A stretch of DNA of 64,000 bases from Nocardia anocheti (lineage in GTDB: Bacteria; Actinomycetota; Actinomycetes; Mycobacteriales; Mycobacteriaceae), in assembly GCF_029675105.1 (NCBI RefSeq), contig NZ_JAQQFV010000007.1, positions 124,001 through 188,000 on the forward strand, read 5' to 3'. The translations under genes and the position numbers were made by a program. Shown here in pieces: positions 1 through 10,909 of this stretch. How positions within the stretch are numbered: the stretch's first letter is position 1; each line of letters starts with the position of its first letter. The notes under the pieces are model-generated. The model was not told the origin of the DNA and did no database searches. It was given only the letters and a program-made list of their open reading frames with translations.

Positions 1-928
1 CGGCCAGGGTGCCGAAGCGCAGCCGCCGGTAGATCTGCACCTGCCCGTCGGCGCGGGTCTCGCGCACCGGCATCCACTCCAGGTAGGCGCGGGTCGAGGC
101 GGCCTTGCGGTCGATCCACGGGCCGTCGACGGCGGGGTCGTGGTGACCGGCGCCCTCGCGCCAGGAGTTGTCGGCCGACTCGTGGTCGTCCCAGGTGCAG
201 ATGAACGGCAGCCGCGCGTGCAGGGCCGTCAGATCGGGGTCGGTCTTGTACTGGCCGTGGCGGACGCGGTAGTCGGCCAGGGTGTGGATCTCGTGGACCG
301 GGTCGTGCCCGCGCACCGCCCCGTCGCGGCCGGTGTACCTGCCGCGCGCGTACTCGTAGATGTAGTCGCCCAGGTGCACGATCGCGTCGAGGTCGGTGCG
401 CGCGGCCAGATGCCGGTAGGCGCCGAACCAGCCCGCCTCCCAGTTGGCGCACGACACCAGACCCAGCCGCAACCGGTCGACCTCGGCCTCGGCGGCGGGC
501 GCGGTGCGGGTGCGCCCGACCGGCGAGGTCTGGCCGAGCGCGGTGAAGCGGTAGAAGTACTCGGTGCCCGGGGTCAGGCCGGTGGCGTCGACCTTGACCG
601 TGTGGTCGGCCTCGGCCGAGGCGGTGACCGAGCCCGAGGCGGCCAGGTCGCCGAAATCGGCGTCGGTGGCGATCTCCCAGCGCACGCCGGTCGCCTCGCC
701 GAGGCCCGAGCCGGGGACGGCGTCCTCGGCGACGGTCACGCGCGTCCAGAGGATCACCGCGCCCGGCAGCGGGTCACCGGAGGCGACACCGTGGCCGAAG
801 ACGCCCTCGGCCGCGTGCGCGGGGGCGGCGGTCCCCAGGACCGCGACCGCCGCGACGGCCGTGCCGCCGGTGAACAGGGTGCGTCGGGCGAAGTGCCCGT
901 GCGGTGCGGTGCGGGAGTCGTGGGCCAC
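1..928 (-). CDS. phoD: Alkaline phosphatase D family protein (PhoD-like), 3' end outside the window
   Basis: Probable secreted phosphodiesterase/phosphatase of the PhoD metallophosphoesterase family, releasing phosphate outside the membrane. The N-terminus has a Tat-type signal (FARRTLF followed by a hydrophobic Ala-rich stretch ending APAHA). Next comes a fibronectin-like PhoD N-domain (GVASGDPLPGAVILWTRV) and then the catalytic domain with metal-binding motifs LVSCANWE, VHLGDYIYEY and CTWDDHE. The GTG start at 928 is chosen because it puts the twin-arginine motif at residues 15-16. About 309 residues are visible; the family is usually around 520, so the C-terminal part lies beyond base 1. 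Family assignment is firm; the substrate is not known from sequence. Confidence 0.9.
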   Translation of the reverse strand, partial: MAHDSRTAPHGHFARRTLFTGGTAVAAVAVLGTAAPAHAAEGVFGHGVASGDPLPGAVILWTRVTVAEDAVPGSGLGEATGVRWEIATDADFGDLAASGSVTASAEADHTVKVDATGLTPGTEYFYRFTALGQTSPVGRTRTAPAAEAEVDRLRLGLVSCANWEAGWFGAYRHLAARTDLDAIVHLGDYIYEYARGRYTGRDGAVRGHDPVHEIHTLADYRVRHGQYKTDPDLTALHARLPFICTWDDHESADNSWREGAGHHDPAVDGPWIDRKAASTRAYLEWMPVRETRADGQVQIYRRLRFGTLA

Positions 929-1059
929 GATCAGCGATCACAGTCGACCGGGAGCCCCCGCGCAAGTCGACGGACCATATGTTGGTCGACTGTCCATCTT
1001 CGCGTCGCGTCGGTGCCACTCGAGCGGACCTGTCCGACCTCGTCGGTACCCTGCTCGGT

Positions 1060-2406
1060 GTGAGCGAGAGTCTTTTCGACGTGCCCGGCGCGCACGCCGA
1101 CCCCGAGCCCGGCGCCGACGCGATGATCCGTCGCGATCCGGGCGCCCCGCTCGCCGTCCGCATGCGCCCGCGCGGCCTCGACGAGGTGATCGGTCAGCAG
1201 CATCTGCTCGGCCCCGGCTCGCCGCTGCGCCGTCTGGTGGAGGGCTCCGGCGCGGCCTCGGTGCTGCTCTACGGGCCGCCCGGCACCGGCAAGACCACCC
1301 TCGCTTCGCTGCTGTCGCAGGCCACCGGCCGCCGGTTCGAGGCGCTCTCGGCGCTGTCGGCCGGGGTCAAGGAGGTGCGCGCGGTCATCGACCTGGCGCG
1401 TCGACGGATGACCGCGGGCGAGCAGACCGTGCTGTTCATCGACGAGATCCACCGCTTCTCCAAGACCCAGCAGGACGCATTGCTGGCGGCGGTGGAGAAC
1501 CGGATCGTGCTGCTGGTCGGCGCGACCACCGAGAACCCGTCGTTCTCGGTGGTGGCCCCGCTGCTGTCGCGCTCGCTCATCCTGCAGTTGCAATCGCTGA
1601 CACCCGAGGACATCCGGGCCGTGCTGGAACGCGCCGTCGTCGACGAGCGTGGACTGGCGGGCGCGGTGACCGTCACCGACGAGGCGTTCGACCATCTGGT
1701 GCGCATCGCCGGGGGTGACGCGCGGCGGGCGCTGACCGCGCTGGAGGCGTCCGCGGAGTCGGCCGAGGACGGCATCGTCGACCTGGAACTGGTCGAAACC
1801 GCCGTCGACAAGGCCGCCGTGCGCTACGACCGCGCCGGTGACCAGCACTACGACGTGATCAGCGCCTTCATCAAGTCCATCCGCGGCTCCGATGTCGACG
1901 CCGCCGTGCACTACCTGGCCCGCATGCTGGCGGCGGGGGAGGACCCGCGATTCATCGCGCGCCGCTTGATGATCCACGCCAGCGAGGACATCGGCATGGC
2001 CGACCCCACCGCCCTGCAGACCGCCACCGCCGCCGCCCAGGTGGTCCAGCAGGTCGGGCTGCCCGAATGCAAACTCGCCCTGGCGCAGGCCACCATCCAC
2101 CTGGCCACCGCCCCGAAATCTGGGGCCGTGACCTCGGCGATCGGCAAGGCGATGGCGGATGTGTCGGCCGGGAAGGCGGGCGCGGTGCCCCCGTATCTGC
2201 GCGACGGCCACTACTCCGGCGCCGCCCGCCTCGGCAACGCGCAGGGCTACAAGTTCCCGCACGACGCCCGCGACGGCGTCGTCACCCAGCAGTATCCCCC
2301 CGACGAACTCGTCGGCACCGACTACTACGAGCCCACCGACCACGGCTACGAACGCGAGGTGGGCCCCCGGGTCACCCGCCTGCGCCGCATCGTCCGGGGC
2401 CGCTGA
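1060..2406 (+). CDS. rarA: Replication-associated recombination protein A (RarA/MgsA AAA+ ATPase)
   Basis: AAA+ clamp-loader-like ATPase acting at stalled replication forks. The 448-residue product has Walker A LLYGPPGTGKTT, Walker B VLFIDEIHRF, sensor motif GATTENPSF and the C-terminal tetramerisation region with PPYLRDGHYSGA, all typical of the RarA/MgsA/WRNIP1 family. Start GTG 1060 is preferred: an upstream in-frame extension to 904 runs antisense through the phoD start, and a TACCCT -10-like box at 1047-1052 ends 7 nt before this GTG, suggesting a leaderless mRNA. It is followed 74 nt later by alaS, the same neighbour as in mycobacteria. Confidence 0.93.
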   Translation: MSESLFDVPGAHADPEPGADAMIRRDPGAPLAVRMRPRGLDEVIGQQHLLGPGSPLRRLVEGSGAASVLLYGPPGTGKTTLASLLSQATGRRFEALSALSAGVKEVRAVIDLARRRMTAGEQTVLFIDEIHRFSKTQQDALLAAVENRIVLLVGATTENPSFSVVAPLLSRSLILQLQSLTPEDIRAVLERAVVDERGLAGAVTVTDEAFDHLVRIAGGDARRALTALEASAESAEDGIVDLELVETAVDKAAVRYDRAGDQHYDVISAFIKSIRGSDVDAAVHYLARMLAAGEDPRFIARRLMIHASEDIGMADPTALQTATAAAQVVQQVGLPECKLALAQATIHLATAPKSGAVTSAIGKAMADVSAGKAGAVPPYLRDGHYSGAARLGNAQGYKFPHDARDGVVTQQYPPDELVGTDYYEPTDHGYEREVGPRVTRLRRIVRGR

Positions 2407-2480
2407 CCGGCGCGCCCAGTGGTGCGGACCACCCCGGGCGATGGAAAACCACGTGCGCCGCACCGGTAGGCTGGGTATTT

Positions 2481-5146
<2,666 letters not shown>

Positions 5147-5147
<1 letters not shown>

Positions 5148-5695
5148 TGACCACCCCCGGTTCAGCCGACGACACCGCCGCTGATCGACCGGATCCGGCG
5201 ACCGACCCCGGGCGCGGGCGCCGCATCGCCATCGATGTCGGCAGCGTGCGCATCGGGGTCGCCTCGAGCGATCCCGACGGCATCCTCGCCACCCCGGTGG
5301 AGACCGTCCCGCGCGCCAAATCCGGTCGCGCGGGCGGCCCACCCGCCGACATCGGAAGAATTGCCGAGATCGTGCGGGAGTACGAGGCGGTCGAGGTGAT
5401 CATCGGTCTGCCACGCACGCTACGCGGGGAAAACGGTACGGCGGCGGGTATCGCGCGTAGATTTGCCAAGCAGTTGCGAAGGGTGATCGACCCGATTCCG
5501 ATACGCCTTTCCGACGAACGTTTGACTACGGTGTCTGCTGCACGTGCGCTGCGCGACAGTGGAGTTCGCGCACGTGGCCAGCGGCAGATGATCGATCAGG
5601 CGGCAGCCGTGTCGATCCTGCAAGGATGGTTGGACGAGCGGAGTTCGGTGTTGAAGGACGCAGAGACGACGAATGCGGTCGGAGATGATGCATGA
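5147..5695 (+). CDS. ruvX: Putative pre-16S rRNA nuclease / Holliday junction resolvase-like YqgF
   Basis: RNase H-fold protein of the YqgF/RuvX family, implicated in processing the 5' end of 16S rRNA and earlier proposed as a Holliday junction resolvase. The 182-residue sequence has the first catalytic Asp in AIDVGSVRIGVASSD, the GLPRTLRGENGTAA motif with the catalytic Glu region, and SDERLTTVSA. A short charged N-terminal extension precedes the fold. The ATG shares its A with the alaS TGA, and the gene overlaps mltG by 4 nt (ATGA), so it is translationally coupled on both sides. Confidence 0.92.
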
Positions 5696-7245
5696 CCGAC
5701 CGATGGGCCAGGGCCGAGGAACGCTACCGGGCGCGGGAAGCTGATCGGCGCTACCCCCGGCGCGACGACTGGGGCCTGGACGCCCGCACCGCGCGCACGG
5801 AGCAGGAGCCGCCGTCGGGTCCGCCCGGCTGGGACGACGAGGACGGCACCGACGTCATCCCGCGCTACGAGGACGAGCTCTACGCCGAGCCCGAACCCGA
5901 GCCGGAACCGGTCGCCCCGCCGCGCCGCGTCCGCGAGCGCGCCGCCCCTGCCGACCGCAAACCCCGCGAGGGCGCGCGGCCCAAGCCGCGCGACGGCGCC
6001 CGCGGGAAGTCTCGTGCCGAGGAGGGTGACGGCAAGCGCGCCCGGCCCGCCGGTCGCAAGCGGTCGCGGATCGCCTCGCGCAAGGCGGCCGAGCGCAAGC
6101 GGCGCCGCCGCAACATGTGGCTGATCACCGGTGTGTTCATGGTGCTGGTGGTGGCCGGTGCCGGTTTCGCCGGATACAAACTCATCGGCAGTCTCACTCC
6201 CGCCGCCGATTTCAGCGGGCCGCCCGGCGCGCAGGTCATCGTGCAGGTGCACCAGGGCGACACCGCGACCCAGATCGCCGAGGCCATGCACGACAAGGGC
6301 GTGGTCGCCAGCCGCGAGGCGTTCTATCAAGCGGCCGTGCGCAACTCGGGGATGAACAGCGTGCAGCCCGGGTTCTACGCGATCGGCGTGAACAGCCCGG
6401 CCGCCGACGCCGTCACCACCCTGGTGGGTGGCAAGGCCCGCGTCGGCAATGTGATCGTCTCCGAAGGGCGGTTGCTGCACGACAAGCACGACGTGAGCAC
6501 CGGTGGCCGCTACGACGGCATCTACCGCAAGATCGCGCAGGCCAGCTGCTACGGTGCCGACCAGAAATGCGTCACCTACGAACAGCTCGACGCCGCGGGC
6601 GCGAGCCTGGATCTGGCCAAACTCGGCGTGCCGGAATGGGCGATGCAGGGCGTGCGTGACTGCCCGGACCGGGCGCGTCAGCTCGAGGGCCTGATCGCGG
6701 CGGGCACCTGGGATTTCGATCCGAGCGGCACCCCCGAGCAGATCCTGCGCCAGCTGGTGACCTCGAGCGTGCAACGCTACGAGTCGACCGGGCTGCTGAA
6801 GTCGGGTACCACCACCGGCCTGACGCCGTACGAGACCCTCGTCGCCGCCTCGCTGGTGGAGCGGGAGGCCAAGCCGCAGGACATGAGCAAGGTCGCCCGG
6901 GTGATCGTGAACCGGCTGAAGGTCGACCAGATGCTGCAGTTCGACTCGACGGTGAACTACACCCTCGACACCACCGAGGTCGCGACCACCAACGCCGACC
7001 GCGCCACCGAGACCGCGTGGAACACCTACGCGATGCACGGCCTGCCCATGACCCCGATCTCGGCCCCCTCCCTGGGCGCGCTGGAGGCGATGGAGAACCC
7101 GGAACCCGGGAACTGGCTGTACTTCGTCACCGTCGACAAGGAGGGCACGACGCTGTTCACCGACGACTACTCCGAGCACCTGCGCCTGGTCACCCAGGCC
7201 CAGCGCAGCGGCATCCTCGACAGCTCCCGGCCCTACGGTGGCTGA
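5692..7245 (+). CDS. mltG: Endolytic murein transglycosylase MltG
   Basis: Membrane-anchored lytic transglycosylase that cleaves nascent glycan strands and is thought to terminate peptidoglycan elongation. Residues 1-140 form a charged, disordered cytoplasmic tail rich in Arg, Glu and Pro. One membrane segment follows at about 142-164 (begins MWLITGVFMVLVV). The extracytoplasmic part has a LysM-like region and the YceG catalytic core YETLVAASLVEREAK around residue 390, then VARVIVNRLKVDQMLQFDST. Total 517 residues; actinobacterial MltG commonly has the long N-terminal tail seen here. It overlaps ruvX by 4 nt and aroE by 8 nt. Confidence 0.93.
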   Translation: MTDRWARAEERYRAREADRRYPRRDDWGLDARTARTEQEPPSGPPGWDDEDGTDVIPRYEDELYAEPEPEPEPVAPPRRVRERAAPADRKPREGARPKPRDGARGKSRAEEGDGKRARPAGRKRSRIASRKAAERKRRRRNMWLITGVFMVLVVAGAGFAGYKLIGSLTPAADFSGPPGAQVIVQVHQGDTATQIAEAMHDKGVVASREAFYQAAVRNSGMNSVQPGFYAIGVNSPAADAVTTLVGGKARVGNVIVSEGRLLHDKHDVSTGGRYDGIYRKIAQASCYGADQKCVTYEQLDAAGASLDLAKLGVPEWAMQGVRDCPDRARQLEGLIAAGTWDFDPSGTPEQILRQLVTSSVQRYESTGLLKSGTTTGLTPYETLVAASLVEREAKPQDMSKVARVIVNRLKVDQMLQFDSTVNYTLDTTEVATTNADRATETAWNTYAMHGLPMTPISAPSLGALEAMENPEPGNWLYFVTVDKEGTTLFTDDYSEHLRLVTQAQRSGILDSSRPYGG

Positions 7246-8065
7246 GCCGCGCAAGGCGGCGGTGCTCGGCACGCCGATCGCGCACTCGCGTTCGCCGCAG
7301 CTGCACCTGGCCGCCTACCGGGCCCTCGGCCTGGACTGGAGCTACGAGCGCGTCGAGTGCGACGCCGAGCAGCTGCCCGCGTTGGTCGACGGGCTCGGCC
7401 CGGAATGGGTCGGGCTCTCGGTGACCATGCCGGGCAAGGAAGCCGCGCTGGCCCACGCGGACGCGCGCACCGACCGCGCGGTGCTGGTCGGCTCGGCCAA
7501 CACCCTGGTGCGCACCGACGCGGGCTGGCTGGCCGACTGCACCGACGTGGACGGCGTGCTCGGCGCGCTGCGCGGCGGCGGTGTCGACACGCTGCGTGCG
7601 GGCGTGGTGCTGGGTGCCGGTGGCACCGCGCGGCCCGCCCTGCTGGCGCTGTCGGAACTGGGCGCGCGGGCGGTGACCGTGGTCGCCCGCGACGCCGGAC
7701 GGGCGCGCGACGCGCTGGACCTCGCCGAGCGCCTCGGCATGGCCGTGTCGACGATCGGCTTCGACGAGGCCGCGCTCGCCGACATCTGCGCGCGGGCGGG
7801 TGCGGTGGTCAGCACGATCCCGTCGACCGCGGCGGCCGCCGTCGCGGAGTCGGTGGCCGCGGCACCGGTGGTGCTCGACGCGATCTACAACCCGTGGCCG
7901 ACCCCGCTGGCCGAGGCCGTGGCCGCCGCCGGGCACACGGTGGTCAGCGGACTGCAGATGCTGTTGAACCAGGCCTACGGGCAGGTCGAGCTGTTCACCG
8001 GGCAGCCCGCGCCGCGCGCGGCCATGGCGGCGGCGCTCGACGAGCTCGCCGATACCCAGAATTGA
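7238..8065 (+). CDS. aroE: Shikimate dehydrogenase
   Basis: NADP-dependent enzyme reducing 3-dehydroshikimate to shikimate, step 4 of the chorismate pathway. The 275-residue sequence shows the substrate motif LGTPIAHSRSPQLH, the catalytic-region motif VTMPGKEAALAH (Lys of the Lys/Asp pair), TDVDGVLGAL, and the dinucleotide-binding loop VLGAGGTARPAL. GTG 7238 overlaps the end of mltG by 8 nt, so it closes the alaS-ruvX-mltG-aroE run. The other shikimate genes (aroCKB) lie 0.6 kb downstream on the opposite strand. Confidence 0.95.
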   Translation: MAEPRKAAVLGTPIAHSRSPQLHLAAYRALGLDWSYERVECDAEQLPALVDGLGPEWVGLSVTMPGKEAALAHADARTDRAVLVGSANTLVRTDAGWLADCTDVDGVLGALRGGGVDTLRAGVVLGAGGTARPALLALSELGARAVTVVARDAGRARDALDLAERLGMAVSTIGFDEAALADICARAGAVVSTIPSTAAAAVAESVAAAPVVLDAIYNPWPTPLAEAVAAAGHTVVSGLQMLLNQAYGQVELFTGQPAPRAAMAAALDELADTQN

Positions 8066-8101
8066 TACCGGTTCTAGTTTTGGCCCGCTAAGGTGTTGCC
8101 C

Positions 8102-8551
8102 ATGACCGCTTGGGTGTTACGAGCCATCAGTCTCGGCGCGTTGGTCGTCGCATTGCGGGTCCTGCTGGGATTCGCGATGGCGACGCTGCCGACCTACGGC
8201 ATGCTGTGGCGGGGGGCCTGCCTGGTTGTGCTCGTGGGCACGGCCGTCGTCTGGGGTCTGCGCGACGGACGCTCCGGCGGCACCGACCTCACGGTGCGCT
8301 GGCTGGCCGCCGGATTCGGTGCCGGGCTGAGCAGCAGCGCGGTGTGCTGGGCCCTGGATCAGCTGCCGCGCGTCGAACTCGGCGACAGCGGCGCCCTGTT
8401 CGAACTCACCTCGGCCGCCTCGTTCATCATGCTGCTGATCTTCCTGCCCGCGATGGCGGGTGTCGCGTTCGCGGGCGTGCGCGCGCGCCGCGCCCGCGAG
8501 TCGGCCGACACCGCCGAGGTCACCGGCGAACCGGAGCTCGCCACCGCCTAA
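8102..8551 (+). CDS. Small four-helix membrane protein (B-4DMT-like)
   Basis: A 149-residue integral membrane protein with about four hydrophobic segments (near residues 5-28, 37-52, 68-88 and 103-123) and a charged C-terminal tail. Size, topology and position near aroB resemble the actinobacterial conserved transmembrane family annotated B-4DMT (M. tuberculosis Rv2536 sits beside the aro genes), but I assign this from layout and general resemblance only. ATG 8102 is preferred over GTG 8093 because an AAGGTG Shine-Dalgarno-like sequence lies just upstream. It converges on aroB across a strong hairpin. Function unknown. Confidence 0.75.
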   Translation: MTAWVLRAISLGALVVALRVLLGFAMATLPTYGMLWRGACLVVLVGTAVVWGLRDGRSGGTDLTVRWLAAGFGAGLSSSAVCWALDQLPRVELGDSGALFELTSAASFIMLLIFLPAMAGVAFAGVRARRARESADTAEVTGEPELATA

Positions 8552-8600
8552 CCGCCTCCGGTGCGCGGGCGGGAGAAGTCTCGCCGTCATCGCCCGACCG

Positions 8601-8632
8601 ATGTGCCCACCGCCTTCCAGCGGTGGGCACAT
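8601..8632. terminator. Bidirectional hairpin between convergent genes
   Basis: A perfect 12-bp inverted repeat, ATGTGCCCACCG and its complement, with an 8-nt loop. It lies between the stop of the small membrane protein gene and the stop of aroB. There is no long T tract, as is common for high-GC actinobacterial terminators. Confidence 0.75.
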
Positions 8633-8636
8633 TCGT

Positions 8637-9752
8637 TCAGAGCAGGATCGCCCCGCCCGGCTTGTCCTCGCGCGCGATCGCCGAGTAGGCGGCGGCCAGC
8701 AGGCTCGGGTCCGGGCCCTCGAGGCGACCGGGCTTGGCCAGGCCGTCGAGCACCACGAAACGCAGCACGCCCGAGCGGGTCTTCTTGTCGGTCTGCATGG
8801 CGTCCATCAGCTGCGGCAGCGCGTCGGCGTCGTAGCTCACCGGCAGGCCGACGCTCTCCAGGATGGTGCGGTGCCGGTCGGCGGTGGCGTCGTCGAGACG
8901 CCCGGCCAGCCTGCCCAGCTCGGCCGCGAACATCAGCCCCACCGACACGGCGGCACCGTGGCGCCAGCGGTAGCGCTCGCGGCGCTCCACGGCGTGACCC
9001 AGGGTGTGGCCGTAGTTCAGGATCTCGCGCAGGCTCGATTCCTTGAGGTCGGCGGCGACCACATCGGCCTTGACCTGGATGGCGCGCCGGATCAGTTCGG
9101 GCAGCACCTCCCCGGTCGGGTCGAGGGCGGCTGCCGGATCGGCCTCGATGAGATCGAGGATCACGGGGTCGGCGATGAAACCGGCCTTGATGATCTCGGC
9201 CATGCCCGCGACGATCTCGTTGCGCGGCACCGTCTCCAGCGTCGCCAGGTCGACCAGCACGGCACCGGGCTCGTGGAAGCTGCCGACCAGGTTCTTGCCC
9301 GCCTCGGTGTTGATGCCGGTCTTGCCGCCGACCGCCGCGTCGACCATCGCCAGCAGCGTGGTCGGCACGTGCACGATGCGCACGCCGCGCATCCAGGTGG
9401 CGGCCACGAAACCGGCCAGGTCGGTGGCCGCGCCACCGCCCAGGCTCACGATGGCGTCGTTGCGGGTCAGCCCGATCCGGCCGAGCACCTCCCAGCAGAA
9501 CCCGGCCACGGCCAGATCCTTGCCGTCCTCGGCGTCGGGGATCTCGATGCGGTGCGCGTCGATGCCGGTGTCGGCCAGTGCCTTGCGCACCACCTCGGCG
9601 GTCTCGGCCAGCGGCGGCTGATGGAAGATCGCCACGGTCCGCACGGCATTGCCCGCGGACACGGACTCGACGAGGTCGCCGAGCAGTCCGCGACCGATGA
9701 TCACCGGGTACGGGTCGGCGGTGCGGACCTGGATGGTGGTCGGCTCTGTCAC
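8637..9752 (-). CDS. aroB: 3-dehydroquinate synthase
   Basis: NAD- and metal-dependent cyclase converting DAHP to 3-dehydroquinate, step 2 of the shikimate pathway. The 371-residue protein contains GGGAATDLAGFVAATWMRG (nucleotide and substrate pocket), HVPTTLLAMVDAAVGGKTG, the metal-site region NYGHTLGHAVE and WRHGAAVSVG. The GTG start overlaps the aroK stop (GTGA), so aroC, aroK and aroB are coupled in that order. A mycobacterial-type aroQ does not follow; a hairpin and a convergent gene end the operon. Confidence 0.96.
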   Translation of the reverse strand: MTEPTTIQVRTADPYPVIIGRGLLGDLVESVSAGNAVRTVAIFHQPPLAETAEVVRKALADTGIDAHRIEIPDAEDGKDLAVAGFCWEVLGRIGLTRNDAIVSLGGGAATDLAGFVAATWMRGVRIVHVPTTLLAMVDAAVGGKTGINTEAGKNLVGSFHEPGAVLVDLATLETVPRNEIVAGMAEIIKAGFIADPVILDLIEADPAAALDPTGEVLPELIRRAIQVKADVVAADLKESSLREILNYGHTLGHAVERRERYRWRHGAAVSVGLMFAAELGRLAGRLDDATADRHRTILESVGLPVSYDADALPQLMDAMQTDKKTRSGVLRFVVLDGLAKPGRLEGPDPSLLAAAYSAIAREDKPGGAILL

Positions 9753-10909
9753 GTGCGCTGCTCCGATTCTTTCTGGTCGTTGGTGGTGCGTCTGCCGCGG
9801 CGGCGCGGTGTGCGCCGGGTGCGATCCGCGCGCTCGGTGGTGCCGGACTGCCCCGTTCCGGCGCGCTGGCCCGCGGATTCCGGTGTGCCGGTGCGTGTTC
9901 CGGTGTCGGCCGGGGTGCCGCGCTCGCCCTGGGTGGCCGTGCGTGCGGCGTCCCGGTTCGCCGCGGCGGTCCGGATGCGCGCGCCACCGCGCCGCGACCG
10001 GGGCCGACGGGCGCGCCGGGTGCCCGCCGCGCGCTGTTCGCCCTGGCCGGTGCGGGTGCCCGCGCCCTGCGCGGTGGTCTCGCCCTCGGATCGGGGTGTG
10101 CCGGAACGGTTCCGGCCGGGATCGGTGGACGTCGGCTGTTCGACGGTGCCCGCGTTCTCCGCGCGCCGGGCCGCCGCCGCGCGCGCCCTGGCCCGCCGTC
10201 GCGCCCTGGACCGATTGCTGCCGATACCCGGCCTGCTCGTCGAACTCGCCGGGGGAGTGGCGTTTCCGGCCCTGCGCTCGGTGTCGAGGTCGGTGCGCAC
10301 CGATTCCAGCCCGAGCTTGGCCAGGATCATCCGCACGACTCGACCCGGACTGCGGCCGTCGGTGCGGACCCGCACGGTGGCGACCTCGCGGTAGATCGGC
10401 CGCCGGATGGTCATCAGCTCACGGTATTTCGCGGCCGGGTCGGCGCCGTTGAGCAGCGGGCGGGCATTGCTCGACCCGGTCCGCCGCAGCCCCTCGCCGA
10501 TGCTGATCTCGAGGTACACCACGGTGGCCCCGCGCAGCACCGCGCGGGTGCGCTCGGAGAGCACCGAGCCGCCACCGAGCGACACCACGCCCTCGTGTTC
10601 GAGCACGGCGCGGCGCACGACCTGTTCCTCGATCCGGCGGAACTCCGGTTCGCCGTCGGTGGCGAAGATCTCCGGAATGCTGCGACCGGTATCGGCCTCG
10701 ATCCCGGCGTCGGTGTCGTAGAGCTCGACGCCCAGTTCCCTGGCCAGCTTGCGCCCGATCGTGGACTTGCCCGATCCGGGCGGGCCGACCAGCACGACCC
10801 GCGCGCGCGGCGCGTTCGCCGCCTCGCCGTCGGGACCGGCCGACTCGGGCGCGACAGGCGTGGGGCCCGCGGTGTCGTCCGCGGCCCCCTGCTGCCCCGA
10901 CTCGGTCAC
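9749..10909 (-). CDS. aroK: Shikimate kinase with long basic C-terminal extension
   Basis: Phosphorylates shikimate at O3 with ATP (step 5 of chorismate synthesis). The kinase core spans about residues 36-205: P-loop VGPPGSGKST (41-50), the shikimate-binding DTD motif (66-68), GEPEFRRIE, LGGGSVL and the lid region RTGSSNARPLL. Residues 1-35 are a low-complexity leader. Residues 206-386 are an extra tail of about 180 residues, rich in Arg, Thr, Gly, Gln and Ala with no predictable fold; ordinary shikimate kinases are about 170 residues in total. The start overlaps the aroC stop (GTGA), which fixes the GTG at 10909. Confidence 0.93.
   Translation of the reverse strand: MTESGQQGAADDTAGPTPVAPESAGPDGEAANAPRARVVLVGPPGSGKSTIGRKLARELGVELYDTDAGIEADTGRSIPEIFATDGEPEFRRIEEQVVRRAVLEHEGVVSLGGGSVLSERTRAVLRGATVVYLEISIGEGLRRTGSSNARPLLNGADPAAKYRELMTIRRPIYREVATVRVRTDGRSPGRVVRMILAKLGLESVRTDLDTERRAGNATPPASSTSRPGIGSNRSRARRRARARAAAARRAENAGTVEQPTSTDPGRNRSGTPRSEGETTAQGAGTRTGQGEQRAAGTRRARRPRSRRGGARIRTAAANRDAARTATQGERGTPADTGTRTGTPESAGQRAGTGQSGTTERADRTRRTPRRRGRRTTNDQKESEQRT

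Noticed and set aside
931..2463. Long open frames antisense to rarA, alaS, carB, priA and others
   Set aside because: They mirror strong coding genes at about 70% GC, are Val/Gly/Asp/His- or Arg-rich without domain motifs, and lack ribosome-binding sites.
2407..2480. T-box leader before alaS
   Set aside because: The gap is 74 nt and a -10 box ends 8 nt before the start, leaving no room for a T-box.
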